Notes: generated by a model from the sequence alone, not told the origin. A DNA stretch of 64,000 nucleotides from Rhinopithecus roxellana (GCF_007565055.1 NC_044560.1:49933030-49997029); one strand, 5' to 3'; shown: positions 9,780 to 20,461, numbered from the stretch's first letter. A program made the numbers and translations.

Positions 9780-11405
9780 AAATCAATTTCCTGCCTTCTA
9801 TCTCCCCCAACACCTCCAAATTGCCTCTCTTGCTATCTCCCATCTCAGTTAATGGCCTGTCAAACTTTCCATTTGCTCAGGTACAGAACTTTGGAGGTAT
9901 TCTTAACTCTTCTCTCTGTTTTACACCCTCTTTTCAATGTCAGAAAATATAGTCTGTTCTTCCTTCAAAGATGTTCAGGGTCTGCCCACTTCTTCCCATC
10001 TCTGCCACCTGGTCTGAGCACCATAACCCTCACCTGGGTTTTCCCTGCATCTTCATAACAGGTCTCCGTGCATCCTTGTTCCTCTGCACTGTGTTATCGA
10101 CACAGTCCCCAGAAAAATCCTGTTAGAGCAGGAGTCACACCAAGTCACTCCTGTGTTTGAGCCCTCCAAAGGCTCCCATCACAACCATAATATAAGCCAG
10201 TCATCAAAATGACTCATGAGGTCCTGGACGATCTACTTCCCCTTTCTCTGCACCACGCAGATCCCTGTTTTCATACTGCCTCCACTTCTGTGCCCCTACA
10301 CTGCCTCCTTGCTGCTTCAGAAAGGAGGCTGCTGCTCCCCCATCGGAGGCCATGCACAGGTTCCCCAGCTCCACTCCTGCTTTCACTCTGAGCATCTTCC
10401 CAGTGGGCCCTTCTTGATCACCCACTTCAATGTGCACTCCCTCACCCTCCAACCCTCTCTCCCCTCTTCCACTTTCATTTTCTCCTGGCTCTTCCCCCAT
10501 CCTGACACCCCGGGTGTTTCCCTCACTTGCCTCCCTGCCAGCCCCCTCTGGAATCTGAGTGCCATGCCAGTGTGTGTGTACTGGGGCAAGGGGGTTGGAC
10601 AGGTTTGTTTGCATTCAGGCAACATTTGGTAAGGGGATAAATTTTCTGTTGGCTTTGTCTTCCTCTATAGGTTCTGAGGGAAGAAGCTGCCTCTTCTCAT
10701 GGGTGCTTTCCTGTTGGTGCCCAGTGGACAGGCTTCCACAGCCTTTCCCGGTATTTGTCAGATGAATGAACAAATGAAAAGAGAAAAGAACACACTGAAG
10801 AGTTTGTTGCAGCTGAGGCTGCCCTGGACTGCATATGTCACCTTCTTCCAGAAGCCATGGTCCTCCTCAGTGCCTTCTAAGGCAGACCACACCTAGGGAC
10901 TTTGGCTTCACAGGGTATGGCCTCCACTCATCCCCCAGGGGAGCTGCTCTGCCCACAAGCCCAGCCATGCTCTTCCAGCGTGTTCCCCTAAATGCCTTCT
11001 CCTCTGCCACGAGGCCCCTCCTGATAAGCACCTCGGCCCTCCAGGCCCTCTCTGACTCTCAGTCACCTTTCCATCTCCAGGCTTACCCCGTCATGTGCCC
11101 AGTGAGTCAACCTGGGAGGATGTCTCCGGAAGTCTCCCTTCAGCTTCTGCCCTTGGGCAGAGTGAGGCCCCGAAAGCCTCTTCCAGAAAGTTCCCTGACC
11201 CACTCCTTTCTAGTGTGGGAACTCAGTCCCTTCTGTCTGCCCCCTTAGCACCCTGTGCTTACCTATATTCTGTTTCAATGCCTGATTCATTTGTATATCC
11301 TCCTACTGGACTGCGAGCCCTTGAAGGAATGAACCAGGCCCCCTCTTTCTCTGTATCCCAGTGCCAGACCCAAGAGGAAGCTTAGGAAGCACTCACTGAT
11401 TGATT
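9780..11405 (+). mobile_element. L2 LINE, downstream part of a split copy
   Basis: It continues the L2 interrupted at about 6780. GCTATCTCCCATCTCAGTTA, GCTCAGGTACAGAACTTTGG, CCTCCAAAGGCTCCCATCAC and CATGAGGTCCTGGACGATCT occur in L2 order, and the 3' end ACTGGACTGCGAGCCCTTGA is reached near 11300. The many overlapping open frames (for example 10216-10632 and 10835-11248) are GC-rich L2 shadows. Confidence 0.9.
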
Positions 11406-11434
11406 GACTGGATAAATTTCTTTAACAGAACTCA

Positions 11435-11550
11435 GACCATGTTCTGTGATAATAATAAATCCTCATATTTGTATAGCAATTTGCAGTTTCCAAAGCAATT
11501 TCCCATTCATGATCTTATTTCAACCTCACAACTCTGCAAAAATGGCAACT
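11435..11550 (-). repeat. MIR SINE, first part
   Basis: AATAATAAATCCTCATATTT, CAATTTGCAGTTTCC and TTATTTCAACCTCACAAC are the complemented 3' half of MIR. The element continues at 11680 after an L2 piece. Confidence 0.75.
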
Positions 11551-11680
11551 CATTTATTCATTCATTCATTAACTCATTCACTGACCCTGTGTCAGGCACT
11601 GTTCTAGGCACTGGAATGCAGGTGTAAACAGAACACACAACTATGCCTGCCTTCGTGGAGCTTACATTCCTACAGGAGGG
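11551..11680 (-). repeat. L2 3' end inserted in a MIR
   Basis: TTCATTCATTCATTAACTCA, GTGTCAGGCACTGTTCTAGG and GTGGAGCTTACATTCCTAC are the complement of the L2 3' end. Confidence 0.85.
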
Positions 11681-11775
11681 ATTGCCATGTCTATTTTACA
11701 GATGGGCGGACAGAGATTAGCTCTGGGAGGCTAAGCAACCTGGAAAAGGTCACAGAGCTTACAGGTAAAAGACTC
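11681..11775 (-). repeat. MIR SINE, second part
   Basis: TATTTTACAGATGGGCGGAC and AAAAGGTCACAGAGCTTAC continue the complemented MIR core. Confidence 0.8.
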
Positions 11776-12228
11776 CCCAGTCAGGATCAGGGATGACTGA
11801 TTCCAAGCAGAGGGAAGACATTTTTCACAAAGGTTACCTCAGGAATTGTGGGCTTATCCATGAGGTGTCTTTTTTTTTCTCTCTCTCACTCTCTAAGTTA
11901 ACAACAAATAAAGGGAAACTTGGCAGAAATCCACACCCTGGGACTACCTTGGAACTCCTTCCCTTGTCTGATGTGTGTGTTTAACAAAGATGTGAGAAAT
12001 ACCTGCCAGGTCTCTTTTGCTGGAGCCAAGAAGACAGCAGCCACCCAGCATTGTGAGCACGTCTGCTTGTGTGCAAACCCGCAGGCATTTTTAGCAACTT
12101 TGGGGAACATAAAGAAAGCTGTTGGTTTTGTTTGCACATATTTTTCGCCTCTGCAGAAGGCTTCTCACCAAGCGGCAGCCTCAGAGTTGCCTTTTATTTG
12201 ATCTTAAGACACACAGAGTCTTTACAGC
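11776..12228. other. Single-copy DNA
   Basis: No repeat or gene recognised. Two opposite-strand open frames (11920-12201 plus, 11898-12137 minus) overlap each other without recognisable domains. Confidence 0.4.
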
Positions 12229-12229
12229 T

Positions 12230-12352
12230 CACTAGCTGAGCTATAGTTGGCAAACTGCTTAACCTGCTCTTACTTCTGTTGTTGGGAAAACGAATATGAT
12301 AATAAAGGTCTCTGCCTCTCAGAGTGGTTGTGGGAATTAAATTCAGAAATGC
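12230..12352 (+). repeat. MIR SINE fragment
   Basis: CTCACTAGCTGAGCTATAG, CAAACTGCTTAACCTGC and CAGAGTGGTTGTGGGAATTA follow the MIR plus strand. Confidence 0.8.
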
Positions 12353-12389
12353 CAGTCTGCCTGTGAGGCTTTGAGACTGGAAGGAGGCA

Positions 12390-12660
12390 GCTTGGTGAGG
12401 AGAAGACCTTGTTATAGAATCTGAAGGAGCTGGGATTCCAGTCCATCAGCTGCAGAACCTTTGGCAGGTAACTTAATCACCTTCACTCCTCCAGCTTCAG
12501 TTGCCTTCATCAATGGAAATATTAGTACATATCCCAAAGGCTTGTAAAGAATGTCAGCAATAATGGATATATAGTGTCCAGCCCTGAGCCTGCATGTAAT
12601 CATTGTCTAGTAAATGGCACGCGGTGTGCATTATCATCATCATCATTACTGTTATTTGTG
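12390..12660 (+). repeat. MIR SINE, long copy
   Basis: GGGATTCCAGTCCATCAGC, GGCAGGTAACTTAATCACC and CCCAAAGGCTTGTAAAGAAT are in MIR order. The 3' end runs into a small (ATC)n at 12629-12648. Confidence 0.78.
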
Positions 12661-12868
12661 TGTGGGTGGTAAGGTCAACAAGGATTTTGAAAATTTGAGA
12701 CTAAATCTGTTGAGCCAAGTATTATGTCTATGTATGCCTGTATACCTGATGCTCAAAACTCTACCCAGCAGCTGGCAACTGCTCAGTAAAGTTTGAAGAA
12801 CTGGATTAGATGAAGGAGGAGGAGACCAAGTCCCTCAAAGTGGTAGCTCAGGCTTGAACAAGAACATG
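12661..12868. other. Single-copy DNA
   Basis: Nothing recognised. Confidence 0.35.
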
Positions 12869-12869
12869 T

Positions 12870-13105
12870 GCTTACCACATATTTACCATGTGGCACACCT
12901 TTATCTTTACTTGTGTTTGCTCCTTGTAGAGACTCACAAGGCAGGTATCATTATTATCCACAGTTTACAAATTAGGAAACTGACACTAAGTCAACAAATG
13001 ACCTGCTCAAGGTCACACTGTTAGTGGGTAGCAGAGCGAGGGCCGGAACCCAAGAGAGTCTGACTTCTGAGTCCATACTCTTAATAACCTCTGCCCTGCA
13101 CTGCC
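12870..13105 (-). repeat. MIR SINE, near full length
   Basis: CATTATTATCCACAGTTTAC, AATTAGGAAACTGACAC, TGCTCAAGGTCACACTGTTA and GTCTGACTTCTGAGTCCATA form the complete complemented MIR. Confidence 0.88.
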
Positions 13106-13638
13106 AGGAAGGGTTCTGGTTTGAGGTTTCCTCTTATTCTAACCTAGTTGATTTCCTGGCCCTCTGGTTGTTTTTGATGTTCTATGCCAACAGGAAGAGC
13201 AAACATTCTCTCCCCATAGCAGCTAAGTAGGTGATCTGCATGGCCAGCCCGTATTACTGTTTTGGTGTACTTGTATTCTGATTTTCCCCCATAACAGTAG
13301 GCACTGGGAGTGAAAAAGGAGAGAGCCATCACCTATCTATCCCCCAGGAGGGGCTAACCTCCTGGGCTGTCCCATCCCCCTGGAAGCAGATGTTACATCC
13401 TGCCACCAAAGGGCACAGGCGTTCCTACCCATGCCCCTCTCCTGGGAAGCATGTCCTGGAACCCAGAGCTGAAGGAGAGGACAGACTGGGTGAACCTGCC
13501 TCAGGGACCCCCTAACCAGAGGCTGGGAATAAGGAGATGCCAAATCCCACCTCTGCTTCCAACCCTGCAGCTGCTTCCTTTAGGACATCACAGTGGATGT
13601 TTCCAACAGCCTTCTGTGCCGTCTCATGTCTAGCTGTA
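13106..13638. other. Single-copy DNA with an inverted repeat
   Basis: No repeat family or gene recognised. CCCAGGAGG at 13343-13351 and CCTCCTGGG at 13358-13366 are perfect inverted arms around a 6-base spacer. Confidence 0.45.
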
Positions 13639-13639
13639 G

Positions 13640-13725
13640 AATCATGTCTCCTCAGTGCAGAGAGGGGAAGAGGCTTGCCCCCAATCACACAGCTATCAGT
13701 GGAGGAACCAGGATTGCCGTTTTCG
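13640..13725 (-). repeat. MIR SINE fragment
   Basis: GAGAGGGGAAGAGGCTTGCC and CACAGCTATCAGTGGAGGAA match the complemented MIR core. Confidence 0.75.
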
Positions 13726-13824
13726 TTATTCCCAGGCCCACGACCCTTCTACAGTGTGATACCAGAGACGGAGATCAAACGCCAAAGGAGTTGTTTTAAG
13801 GACTATATCAGTTCTGTTCTGGAG

Positions 13825-14060
13825 TGGCACGATAACATGGCAGCTCAGAGTTCCATTTCTAAAGTCAGAGCAGCCAGAGTCTGAATTTCAGCACTGCTCC
13901 TAGTTTAGGGACCTTGGGAAAGTCACATAATGTCAGCAAGCCTCCAAGTGGAGGAACTGGTAACCCTGCCTCACAGGCTGCTATGAGGATTGGATGATTG
14001 AGTTCATATAAAGCCCCTAGCCTACTTCTTGGCAAACAGAGAGAGGTCCAAACATATTAG
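13825..14060 (+). repeat. MIR SINE, near full length
   Basis: AGTCTGAATTTCAGCACTGC, GGGACCTTGGGAAAGTCACA and GGCTGCTATGAGGATTGGAT follow the MIR plus strand. Confidence 0.85.
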
Positions 14061-14089
14061 CTTTACTTCTTGCTTAATTCTCCAAACAT

Positions 14090-14285
14090 GTATTGGATAG
14101 TAAAATGGGCATTTCACAATTTTTCATTCAATATTCACAAAAAGGCTCTAAGGAATTAAGATCTCCATTAAACAGATGAGTAAACACAATGTTAGAAAGA
14201 TTGAGTGACTCCTCCAAGGTCTTTTAGTTAGTAAGTGGAGGTCCGAATTCTCTGACTCCTGAGTCCTTACTTTCTATGCTAGTTC
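14090..14285 (-). repeat. MIR SINE fragment
   Basis: ATTAAACAGATGAGTAAACA, CTCCAAGGTCTTTTAGTTAG and CTCTGACTCCTGAGTCCTTA are the complemented MIR. Confidence 0.82.
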
Positions 14286-14439
14286 ATGGGGGCATTTTGT
14301 ATTGTTTCATTGCTTTGTTTTGTTCTAACACAAGATTGGGGTAGATGAACTAATATTATCTTGAAAATTGACATAAAATACCCATGTGTGAGATTCCTGT
14401 TATTAACTCCCATGGTGCCTACCTTCTATCTCTCCAAGC

Positions 14440-14585
14440 TTGGTCCACTTAGCATCTGCCTCATTAAAAATGTATATTCCAAGGCCTGTCTCCAGATCCA
14501 CTAAACCAGAGTTTCTGGGTGCAGAGCTATTTACCAAGCTCTCCAGATATTTCCAAAGTACTCTTAAGTTTGAGAACCACTGCCT
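14440..14585 (+). repeat. hAT-type nonautonomous DNA transposon fragment
   Basis: CCACTAAACCAGAGTTTCTG, TACCAAGCTCTCCAGATAT and AGTTTGAGAACCACTGC resemble the right half of MER3/MER33-type hAT elements. Exact subfamily not assigned. A related copy lies at 26925-27125. Confidence 0.65.
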
Positions 14586-15440
14586 TTGGGAGTCAATAAT
14601 CCAATAAGCACTGATGGACTGGAAGAGGAAAGACAGTTTTCAAAAGCAAAAGTCAAACAGATAGCAAGCTTGAAAAGCCATCATATGTGTCAGTATCAGG
14701 TATGTCCAGGAGGGACAGGGGAGAAGAGGACTCAGGACGCTGAGAGCGAGCAGAACTGGTGATCCCCAGTTGCCCCAGGTATAGTGCCAATAGGGAGTTC
14801 AGGCCGAGAGTAGTAAATATCAATCAAGGTAGTTTGGCAACACTGCCAGGGGTATCCCCAGGGGCAAGGAAAACATCATGTTACCAGGTCTCATGGTAGG
14901 TGATAGGAAAGAGCCCGGAAAGAAGGCAGCAGGGACCAAATTCTAGCTTCTGGGAAACTGGCTGGAGGGAAAGGTAGGTACTGGGGTTCTGACACAGTCC
15001 TGGTTTCCATTATAGAGATTTAACAAGATCATCTTCATCAGGCAAAAGACCAGCTTGCAAGTCCAAGGCACAAAGTCAGAGGGGAGCTAAGAATAGGGAG
15101 AACTTGATTCTAATAGCCCAGCAAAAGCCCAAGGGATATGGGCAGGGGAATTCCATGGTGGTAGTCCCAGCAGTAAGATTTGCAGGGCTGCAGGGGGAAG
15201 GAGCCAGGAATTTATAACGCACCCAGTTAGCTACTCCTTCAATCTGGCCACTTACCTGCCACACATTGGGGTCTATTTTGATACTGGTCCTGCCGTGAGC
15301 CTTGTGACTTCAGACAAGCCCCTTCATGACTCCAGGCCTCGTTCTTCCTCTGATTCATGAGGGTCCATATATAATGACTCTAATCAAAGTCCCTAGCAGC
15401 TCTTGCAGCTACCTCCAAGAGTTTCTGTGAGCATTAACTG
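14586..15440. other. Single-copy DNA, about 850 bases
   Basis: No gene, repeat or strong sequence signal recognised. Confidence 0.4.
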
Positions 15441-15442
15441 TA

Positions 15443-15775
15443 GACATGCCCCCATACAATGATGTTTCAGTCAACAACGTATCACATATATGACAATGGT
15501 CCCCTAAGATTATAACACTGTATTTTTACTGTGCCTTTTCTATGTTTAGATATACAAACACTTACCATTGTGTTTCAAAGGGCTACAGTATTTAGTACAG
15601 TAACATGCTGCACAGGTTTGCAGCCTGGGAGCAATAGGGCATACCACATAGCCTAGGTGTAAAGTAGGCTATCCCATCTAGGTTTGTGTAAATACACTCT
15701 ATGATCTCACAACAATGAAATCTCCTAACAAGGCATTTCTCAGAACATATCCTTGTCATAAGTGAGGCATGGCTG
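15443..15775 (-). mobile_element. MER2 (TcMar-Tigger MITE), full length
   Basis: The order of TAAGATTATAACACTGTATT, CAAACACTTACCATTGTG, TACAGTAACATGCTGCACAG and GTAGGCTATCCCATCTAGG fits MER2. TA dinucleotides at 15441-15442 and 15776-15777 are the target duplication. It has no coding capacity. Confidence 0.88.
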
Positions 15776-15815
15776 TACTTTATCTCTGAATGAGCTAGAA
15801 ACTCTACACAATTTG

Positions 15816-16100
15816 TTTTTTTTTTTTTTTTTTTTTTTTTTTTAGGTGGAGTCTAACTCTATCACTAGACTGGAGTGCACTGCAACCTCTGCCTCCAGGG
15901 TTCAAGCGTTCTCCTGCCTCAGTCTCCTTAGTAGCTAGGACTACAGGCACACACCCCCACACCCAGCTAATTTTTCTATTTTTAGTAGAGACAGGAATTT
16001 ACCATGTTGGCCAGGATGGTCTCAATCTCTTGACCTCATGATCTGCCCACCTCAGCCTCCCAAAGTGTTGGTATTACAGGCATGAGCCACCGCACCCCAC
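15816..16100 (-). mobile_element. Alu (S/Y-like) with an internal deletion
   Basis: A 27-base T run (the A tail) is followed by the complement of a dimeric Alu. About 20 bases of the right arm are missing: GGAGTGCA joins directly to CTGCAACC. Target duplication CTACACA is at 15804-15810 and again from 16101. Confidence 0.95.
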
Positions 16101-16659
16101 CTACACATTTTTTGAATTTGTTATCTTGCTAGTTTCTATCTGATCAGTATACACACATCTTCCTTCCAAACCCAAGCACAAACCGAACACAGGTCTCCAG
16201 TAGATTTCAAACCGATGTGTCTCCTACTGGCCAGTCTGACTTTCCCTGGTTCTATGACACGGATGACAGCAGAGAGCTCTGCTGGGGGCCTCAGAACCTC
16301 ATCTTGTATTAGTGCAACAATAGAGGAAAAAAAAAAGAAAAACAAAAGGAAGAAGGGGAACAAGAAGGAGGCACCAAACACGCAAAACTTCTTGAGGAGG
16401 TACCCAGGTCTACGAGGAACGTAGGCACACTTCACGCAAGTGACCGACTCCAGGAGATGGGCTACATGGAAACACTTGGTTAATTTGGAAATTTATGAAA
16501 TTATGGGGGCAAACTAGTCTGCTCACTCAACAAATACTAGGAAGAGGAAGCAAAGCTGAAATATTTCCAGGTTGAATGGCAGCAAGAGGAGGGGGCAGAG
16601 GTTTACCTGTGTGGCAAAAATGACTGAAAGTTTAGACAGAATTTTAAAGTTAATGATAA
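16101..16659. other. Single-copy DNA
   Basis: No repeat family or gene recognised. The 99-codon minus-strand frame at 16136-16435 is interrupted in sense by an A-rich tract at 16323-16375 and has no recognisable domain. Confidence 0.4.
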
Positions 16660-16670
16660 GGGTATCCTGA

Positions 16671-16823
16671 CTGGCGTGGTGGCTCATACCTGTAACCCCA
16701 GCACTTTGAGAGGCCGAGGCAGTGGGATAGCTTGACTCCAGGAGTTGGAGACCAGCCTGGGCAACACAGTGAACTCCCACCTCTTAAAAAAAAAAAAGAA
16801 AGAAAGAAAGAAAAGAAAAAGAG
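16671..16823 (+). mobile_element. Free left Alu monomer (FLAM-like)
   Basis: Only the left Alu arm is present, ending CAACACAGTGAACTCCCAC, with an AAAG-type A tail. A perfect target duplication GGGTATCCTGA occurs at 16660-16670 and 16824-16834, so this is a true short insertion, not a truncated dimer. Confidence 0.88.
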
Positions 16824-16834
16824 GGGTATCCTGA

Positions 16835-17484
16835 GTACTCAAAATGGCAATGGGGGCCATCGGGTGGGTGATAAAGGGCCTTTGAAGCACACAACTCTGG
16901 CAATTATGAACTGTGATATTGAGGACAAGGTGTAGCGCCTCACTTAGCCTTAGTTTTCAATATGTACATGTAGTTAGTACCTGTTTGCTAAAAAAATTAA
17001 AGATAACTACCATATCTCATAGGTCTTAAATTATTGATTTCAGCATCTCTGAAATTAAGATATGTCACATTTTAGAGTGTATGAAACAACAGTATGTAAA
17101 ACTCATTACACAAACTAGACACTCAATACTTATGAACAATTATTATCTAGTAAGAGCCAGAAGTTGTGTCCTGTAAGACATCCTGCAGCACACTTAAGGC
17201 AGCTGACAGCAACACCAGGATGGCCAGATTGCTAGAGAATAGGAACCACATCTTCTGTTCATGGTACACTGTTCATGGTCTGTTGCATAAGTGGATATAC
17301 CTGAAGGGCCCTGAAGTTCCTCATTCCAAATCTGAGATTCCAGATTCTGTGGATATTAATGTTACCATAATAATACCAACCACCAAAAAGTGCTATATTT
17401 TCTGAATCCAGAATCAGGACACACAATTTATCATCTGCAAAATGAAATAAGACACTCAATGTCTGATCTAACTCAGGTCATCTT
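16835..17484. other. Single-copy DNA, about 650 bases
   Basis: No gene or clear repeat recognised. An AT-rich middle part may be an unrecognisable old repeat. Confidence 0.4.
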
Positions 17485-17770
17485 GACCCTCTCTCTACAC
17501 TGGCTCCCTGACAAAACCCAGCTCTTCTTTCGAGATACAACTCAGTATCCTCTTTTTTGTGAGGCTTTCTTCTGTGAGGCTGTCCTGGACCCCTCAAGTT
17601 AGGCTGACTTCCCTATCAACGGACTGCAACCCTGGGGTAGCACCTTTCACTCTGACCCCACTTCTAGACTGTGAGCTTCTTGAGTGCAGAAATGTGTCTA
17701 ATTCATAGCTTGGTTCCTAGGACAATGGCAGGCACAAAGTAAGTGCTCAGTAAGTGTTGCTGAATGAAGA
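17485..17770 (+). repeat. L2 LINE 3' end
   Basis: CTGGCTCCCTGACAAAACCC, TTCTAGACTGTGAGCTTCTT and AAGTAAGTGCTCAGTAAGTG follow the L2 3' part. Confidence 0.85.
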
Positions 17771-18204
17771 TGATTTGATGAAGGATTAATTTTGTGACTG
17801 GTGGGTTTCTCCCTATGAAGAACCTCACAAAAATATAAATAGCCAATTGTGTTTAGCTCCCTTTTTTACTGGGTCTCAGCATAGTCTCTGTAAATAGGGA
17901 ATTAGAGTAATCAGCATATTTCCTCTCTTTTATTTTCTGACTTTGTCTTTCTTTTCTTTTGTTCTTTGAGTAGAACCCTTCCATCAATTGCAATTATACC
18001 CAAAAGCCCAAGGTATAATGTAAATAAAATCTGAACTTCTCTGAAGCTAGAGATGGGACTGGAATCCTTAAAGCTCATCTCCATTTTCCCTTTGCCAGGA
18101 AGAGTACATTTTGATACCCTGCATCCTCCCTGTCACCTCTAATGTTAAATCAGCCTGAAATTAACTGTATCTTGAGTAGCTAGAACCACTGGGACTAGGT
18201 ATTA
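17771..18204. other. Single-copy DNA
   Basis: Nothing recognised. Confidence 0.35.
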
Positions 18205-18285
18205 CAGCTGGGAAAATAACAACAAATGTTTATAGAGTGCCTAATACATGCCAGCGCAGCCAGGCCTTTTTAAAAAGGATCTCAT
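18205..18285 (-). repeat. MIR SINE, first part
   Basis: ATAACAACAAATGTTTATAG and GTGCCTAATACATGCCAG are the complemented MIR 3' end. The element is interrupted and resumes at 18510. Confidence 0.7.
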
Positions 18286-18509
18286 TTTTGTTTTTTCTTC
18301 TTTTTTTTTAAATATGCGTTTATTTTTAATTTTTTTTATTTTCAGTTTTTGTGGATGCATAGTAGGTGTTCTTTTTTCTTACCATCCCTTTCTCTTAGTC
18401 TCAAATTATTTCTTTTCAAATTAAAACTAATCTTATATTGTTAACTACCTTAAATACTTTTGAGAACAAGTTAACTCTATAAACAGATATTAATACAAAA
18501 CACAGCATT
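18286..18509. repeat. AT-rich insertion in a MIR, probably L1-derived
   Basis: Starts with T runs. GTGGATGCATAGTAGGTG resembles the complement of an old L1 3' UTR. The rest is too decayed to assign. Confidence 0.45.
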
Positions 18510-18650
18510 TGTTTAATCCTCACAACAAATCTGTGGAGTTAGTTTCAGTAATTCTGTTTCATACCTGAGATCAGCGGGGCTCAGGGAGAAATTGAAGTTG
18601 CCCAACATCACTCCAGGAAGTTTGCAAGCACAATCCTAGCTCCCTGCCAG
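18510..18650 (-). repeat. MIR SINE, second part
   Basis: TTAATCCTCACAACAAATCT, GGGGCTCAGGGAGAAATTGA and GTTGCCCAACATCACTCC continue the MIR. Confidence 0.72.
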
Positions 18651-18679
18651 TGGGGCTTGCCATGCCTGGCACCACTCTC

Positions 18680-18840
18680 CCTAGCAGGTTTACGTTTACT
18701 AATTTAATCCCCATAAAACCCAGTGAGATGGATACCACTGCTGTCACCACTTTACAGACGAGAACACAGAGGATGACGCAGGTGAAGTAGCTTGTCCAGG
18801 GCCACATGACCAACAAATACCAGGCCAGCCCTTGAACTAA
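18680..18840 (-). repeat. MIR SINE fragment
   Basis: AATTTAATCCCCATAAAACC, CACTTTACAGACGAGAACAC and CTTGTCCAGGGCCACATGAC are the complemented MIR. Confidence 0.85.
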
Positions 18841-19094
18841 ATCATCCTGATCCATGCCCAAGCCTGCGCTTGTACCAGTGTGGAGCCCATACTCTTGCCT
18901 CAGAAGCCTCCTGCCTCGGAAGCCCTTAACTTTCCTCCTCCCTTTGAGGGCCTTCTCCTTCCCTCCTGAACAGGGCTGGAGGAAATGCAGAAAAACTGGG
19001 GCCATCAGAGCAGATGCCAAGGCAAGTACCATGATCATTAAGCAAACCAGACCATCTGGGGACAAATCTGAATCTCCCTGAAGCCTGGCTATTG
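18841..19094. other. Single-copy DNA
   Basis: Nothing recognised. The minus-strand 164-codon frame 18571-19065 lies mostly on two MIR copies and is not coding. Confidence 0.4.
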
Positions 19095-19209
19095 ACTTCT
19101 CCCAGGTTAGTCAATCTAGGTCTCCATTTTCTCAGCCACAAAATGGGGATTATAATAGTAACAATGCCAGAGGTATTGTAGTAGGGCATGAAAAGTGCTT
19201 AGAACAGTA
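19095..19209 (+). repeat. MIR SINE, first part
   Basis: GGTCTCCATTTTCTCAGCC, ACAAAATGGGGATTATAATA and GTGCTTAGAACAGTA are MIR. The missing 3' tail appears at 19535 beyond a Tigger MITE. Confidence 0.85.
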
Positions 19210-19534
19210 TCAGTCGGCCTCTTGGATCTGTGGGGTCTTGCATTTATGAATTGCACCAACTGCAGATTGAAAATATTCAGGAAAAAAATAGCTGCAAAGT
19301 TTCAAAAAGCAAAACTTGAATTTGCCATGTACCAAGTACTATGTTAAATCCACACAAGTGATGTCTAGATATTGTGTTAGGTGTTATAAGTAATCTAGAG
19401 ATGATTTAAAGCGTACAGGAGGATGTGTGTAGGTTATATGCAAACACTACCCCATTTTATCTCAGGAACTTGAGCATCCTTGGATTTGAGTATCCACAAG
19501 AGACCTGGAACCAATTTCCCTGAGGCAACAACTG
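19210..19534 (+). mobile_element. Tigger-family (Tc1/mariner) MITE inserted in a MIR
   Basis: AACTGCAGATTGAAAATATT, TTATAAGTAATCTAGAGATG, GTAGGTTATATGCAAACACT and ACTTGAGCATCCTTGGATTT match a well-known nonautonomous Tigger group. TA flanks are visible at 19208-19209 and 19535-19536. It has no coding capacity. Confidence 0.85.
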
Positions 19535-19575
19535 TACTCAATAATTGTTAGCTACAATTATGTGTATGCAAAAAG
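19535..19575 (+). repeat. MIR SINE, 3' tail
   Basis: TACTCAATAATTGTTAGCTA is the expected MIR continuation after the MITE. Confidence 0.7.
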
Positions 19576-19870
19576 CCTAGCAATTAATAGCTGTTGTCTA
19601 TGTTATTCCAGTTGAGTCTCGGTCTTGGGGGATTCCATATATCCATGGAACTTTTGACCAGGGGGAAGGTAGAATTAGCCAAAAAACCAAGTCAAGATGG
19701 GTATCCTGATCCTGTTCCTTCTTATTCAGGTTCTCTTCCTGTGGGCAGCCTTCCAACAGAAGCCTATTCAAATTGACAAATGCTCTCAAGTAAACCTTTA
19801 CTGTCTGCCAAATCCTGCTTGAGACTCTAGGGCCAGAGAAACCAAAGAGGCACAGGGTCTCCCTTCCATT
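19576..19870. other. Single-copy DNA
   Basis: Nothing recognised. Confidence 0.35.
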
Positions 19871-19874
19871 TTTT

Positions 19875-20123
19875 GTTAATTGTGGGAAAATACTCATAAC
19901 ATAGTATTTATCATTTTAACCATTCGTAATTGTCCAATGCAGGAACATTAAACACATTGACAATGTAGTGTGAATCACCTTTATCTACATCCAAAATTTT
20001 TCGTCATCCACAGCAAAAAAACTCTACCCGTTAAACAAAAACCCACCTTTTTTCCATCCCCCCAGCCCCAGGTAACCTCTATTCTACTTTCTGTCTCCAA
20101 CCACGTTTAAAAAGAATGTTTTT
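19875..20123 (-). mobile_element. Old L1 3' fragment, copy A
   Basis: TTATCATTTTAACCATTCGT, AGCCCCAGGTAACCTCTATT and CTACTTTCTGTCTCCAACC are the complement of an old L1 3' region. The same stretch appears again at 20462-20650. Confidence 0.78.
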
Positions 20124-20405
20124 GGCCGGGTGCAGTGGCTGACGCTTGTAATCCCAGCACTTTGGGAGGCCAAGGCAGGCACATCATGAGATCAGGAGAT
20201 TGAGACCATCCTGGCTGACAAAGTGAAACCCCGTCTCTACTAAAAAAAATACAAAAAATTAGCCGGGCATGGTGGCAGGTGCCTGTAGTCCCAGCTACTG
20301 GGGAGGCTGAGGCAGGGGAATTGCTTGAACCTGGGAGGCAGAGGTTGCAGTGAGCCGAGATTGTGCACTGCACTCCAGCCTAGGTGACAGAGTGAGACTC
20401 CATCT

Positions 20406-20440
<35 letters not shown>
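20124..20440 (+). mobile_element. AluS/Y-like element with a long A tail
   Basis: Dimeric Alu from GGCCGGGTGCAGTGGC, with an uninterrupted A run of about 33 bases that passes directly into (AT)n at 20441-20460. The long pure tail suggests it is one of the younger insertions here. Confidence 0.97.
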
Positions 20441-20457
<17 letters not shown>

Positions 20458-20461
20458 TATG
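20441..20461. repeat. (AT)n microsatellite
   Basis: Ten AT units directly after the Alu A tail. Confidence 0.95.

Noticed and set aside
10204..11385. Several overlapping open frames of 60-138 codons
   Set aside because: All fall on an L2 LINE remnant, with several phases open at the same place.
16136..16435. 99-codon minus-strand frame in single-copy DNA
   Set aside because: Contains a phenylalanine/leucine run from an A-rich tract and no recognised domain; no evidence of transcription or splicing signals.
18571..19065. 164-codon minus-strand open frame
   Set aside because: Most of its length is two MIR elements.
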